Below are positions 62,776 to 64,000 of a stretch of DNA of 64,000 nucleotides, piece by piece. The stretch comes from Treponema sp. (GTDB taxonomy: Bacteria > Spirochaetota > Spirochaetia > Treponematales > Treponemataceae). A program made the position numbers and the translations under genes. The stretch is taken from NCBI GenBank assembly GCA_017484285.1, contig JAFUTH010000009.1, forward strand, positions 1-64,000. The letters are read 5' to 3'. How positions within the stretch are numbered: the first letter of the stretch is position 1; each line of letters starts with the position of its first letter. Under the pieces are notes generated by a model. It did not search any database. It was given only the letters and a program-made list of their open reading frames with translations, and was not told the origin of the DNA.

Positions 62776-64000
62776 ATGAAACGAACAATTTTTTCGGTCG
62801 CCCTGTTCTGTGCGCTCTCTCTTAGTTTTGCAGCTCCCTCGCAACTCATAATCAAAACGCGCAAAAAGCCTGTCACGAACGGCTGGGCAGACATGGGCAA
62901 GCTTTCCTACGCAAGAAAAAACGTGATTGTCATCGACGACGCCACCTATCCGACTGCAAAAGAAAAGCGCACTGCCTTTACGAACGCGATTGCCTCTGGC
63001 TCGGTGAATAACTCGTCACTCAGCGATAAAAGCGCGCTCATTATCGTGAGCGGCACGGTCGATTTGAGTGACGGAAACGTGAGCGACACTGACCACAGTT
63101 ATTTCGACCAGTTTGACCCCGAAACGCATCAGCGGCTTCACAAGGACTTCATGTACGACATCGGCGCGAACAAAACGATTATCGGCGCGAGCGATGCCAA
63201 AGTCGCGTACGGCGGATTGCGCATCAAGGCGCGCGAGGACTTTATCGCAAAGAACGTCATTATCCGAAACATCAGTTTCTGGGACGCGCACGGCTCAACC
63301 GAGTACGACACGAGCGTTCCTCAGTACGCGGGCAAAAAAGCGAGCGCAGACCAGCTCGTCATCGAGGGCATTGAGGACAAGACCACAAAGGCACGCTACC
63401 TCTTCCTGCCCGAGAACATCTGGATTGACCACTGCTCATTCAGCGACGGCGTGTGCGTTGACCTCGACCGAAACTACAACCACGACGGCGCGCTCGACAT
63501 CAAGTGCGCAAAGAACGTCACGGTCTCGTACTGCGAATTCACCAACCACGACAAAGTGACGCTCTCAGGCTCAAGCGACAAATTCATCACGCCGGACGAG
63601 CGCGAAGTCACGTTCCACAACAACTACTACCACGGATGCGTGCAGCGAATGCCACGAACGCGCGGCGGGTACTTCCATTTGTACAACAACGTGTACGAGG
63701 ACATCGGCACGAGCAAGAATTCCGGGGCGAGCTTGGGACCGGGCGTGGGCGCACAGTTCATCGTCGAGAACAACTTCTTCGGAAAGCACGCGGGCAAAAT
63801 CCTTCGCGCGAGCGACAGTTCGGAAGAAGGCACGCCGAGTTTCTACAAAATCTACGCGAACGGCAACAATCCCGAGCTGAGTGCCAGCAACACCGAGGGC
63901 TTTACAGCGCACAAACTGAGCGAAAAGCCGTGGAAAGTGCCCTACAAATACTCGCTCAAATCTGCGGACGAGGCAAAGCAGACTGTCGTTACCGAAGCCG
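62776..64000 (+). CDS. Secreted pectate lyase (polysaccharide lyase family 1), 3' end outside the window
   Basis: 408 codons are visible and the frame stays open. The signal peptide MKRTIFSVALFCALSLSFA is followed by a parallel beta-helix with PL1 motifs: NIWIDHCSFSDG (214-225), DGALDIKCAKNVTVSYCEF (237-255, Ca/substrate Asp residues) and the catalytic-Arg region QRMPRTRGG (290-298). It cleaves polygalacturonate by beta-elimination outside the cytoplasm. AAGGAG lies 5 nt before the ATG. The remaining part may carry a carbohydrate-binding domain like the C-terminus of the lipoprotein at 925. Confidence 0.93.
   Translation, partial: MKRTIFSVALFCALSLSFAAPSQLIIKTRKKPVTNGWADMGKLSYARKNVIVIDDATYPTAKEKRTAFTNAIASGSVNNSSLSDKSALIIVSGTVDLSDGNVSDTDHSYFDQFDPETHQRLHKDFMYDIGANKTIIGASDAKVAYGGLRIKAREDFIAKNVIIRNISFWDAHGSTEYDTSVPQYAGKKASADQLVIEGIEDKTTKARYLFLPENIWIDHCSFSDGVCVDLDRNYNHDGALDIKCAKNVTVSYCEFTNHDKVTLSGSSDKFITPDEREVTFHNNYYHGCVQRMPRTRGGYFHLYNNVYEDIGTSKNSGASLGPGVGAQFIVENNFFGKHAGKILRASDSSEEGTPSFYKIYANGNNPELSASNTEGFTAHKLSEKPWKVPYKYSLKSADEAKQTVVTEA

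Noticed and set aside
1-64000. CRISPR arrays, prophage or complete insertion sequences
   Set aside because: No regularly spaced direct repeats, phage structural genes or full-length transposase was found; only the cut Rpn gene at the left edge is mobile-element-like.

Overview
The window reads as the chromosome of a host-associated, plant-polysaccharide-using spirochaete of the genus Treponema. Reasons: the ribosomal and RNA polymerase genes are in spirochaete order (tuf directly before rpsJ; no fusA, rpsD, adk, map or infA in the usual places). RpoB has the Asn that makes spirochaetes naturally tolerant of rifamycins. There are three large chemoreceptors, several lipoproteins, an Rpn-type nuclease/transposase, and a secreted family 1 pectate lyase at the right edge. 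No species is assigned.

Layout. 1-309: cut Rpn-family nuclease gene. 310-924: repeat-rich non-coding DNA. 925-5374: a lipoprotein whose promoter spacer carries a run of nine G/C pairs, a PilZ-like protein and a chemoreceptor. 5478-8430: radA, a NusG-II-like membrane protein, a candidate small RNA and cysE. 8544-20234: a long transcription unit of tRNA-Thr, rpmG, tRNA-Trp, secE, nusG, rplKAJL and rpoBC. 20281-36837: rpsL-rpsG, then tuf with a 400-nt leader, then the S10-spc-alpha gene string to rplQ, ending in a small zinc-ribbon gene. 36935-41673: chemoreceptor 2, bioB behind a BirA-type operator, and metY. 41674-48525: an EAL phosphodiesterase, cysK, an Rrf2/IscR-type regulator, a YchJ-like protein, rlmB, a GDT1-type cation exporter and a hypothetical. 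48558-54197: an RpiB-like isomerase, gdhA, an ATPase between identical 40-bp terminators, and chemoreceptor 3. 54259-59731: a diguanylate cyclase, then a cluster of two XRE-TPR regulators, a tiny lipoprotein, an outer-membrane barrel and lrgAB. 59800-64000: a PurF-like protein without its nucleophile Cys, a DUF2974 hydrolase, an ACT protein and the pectate lyase.

Three pieces of regulatory logic can be read from the sequence. (1) The tiny lipoprotein and the barrel share a nearly identical 25-bp box at the same distance from their start codons; two paralogous XRE-TPR regulators lie beside them, one apparently cotranscribed with lrgAB. This looks like a peptide-sensing or envelope-response module and is the best candidate for an undescribed system. 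(2) metY, cysK and the Rrf2-type regulator share a CTAGGT core inside or next to their promoters, which suggests a small sulfur regulon; cysE supplies the O-acetylserine. (3) bioB is preceded by a textbook BirA operator. c-di-GMP turnover (EAL, GGDEF and a PilZ-like protein) and chemotaxis are well represented. Short palindromic repeats recur between genes, and one copy is nested inside another.
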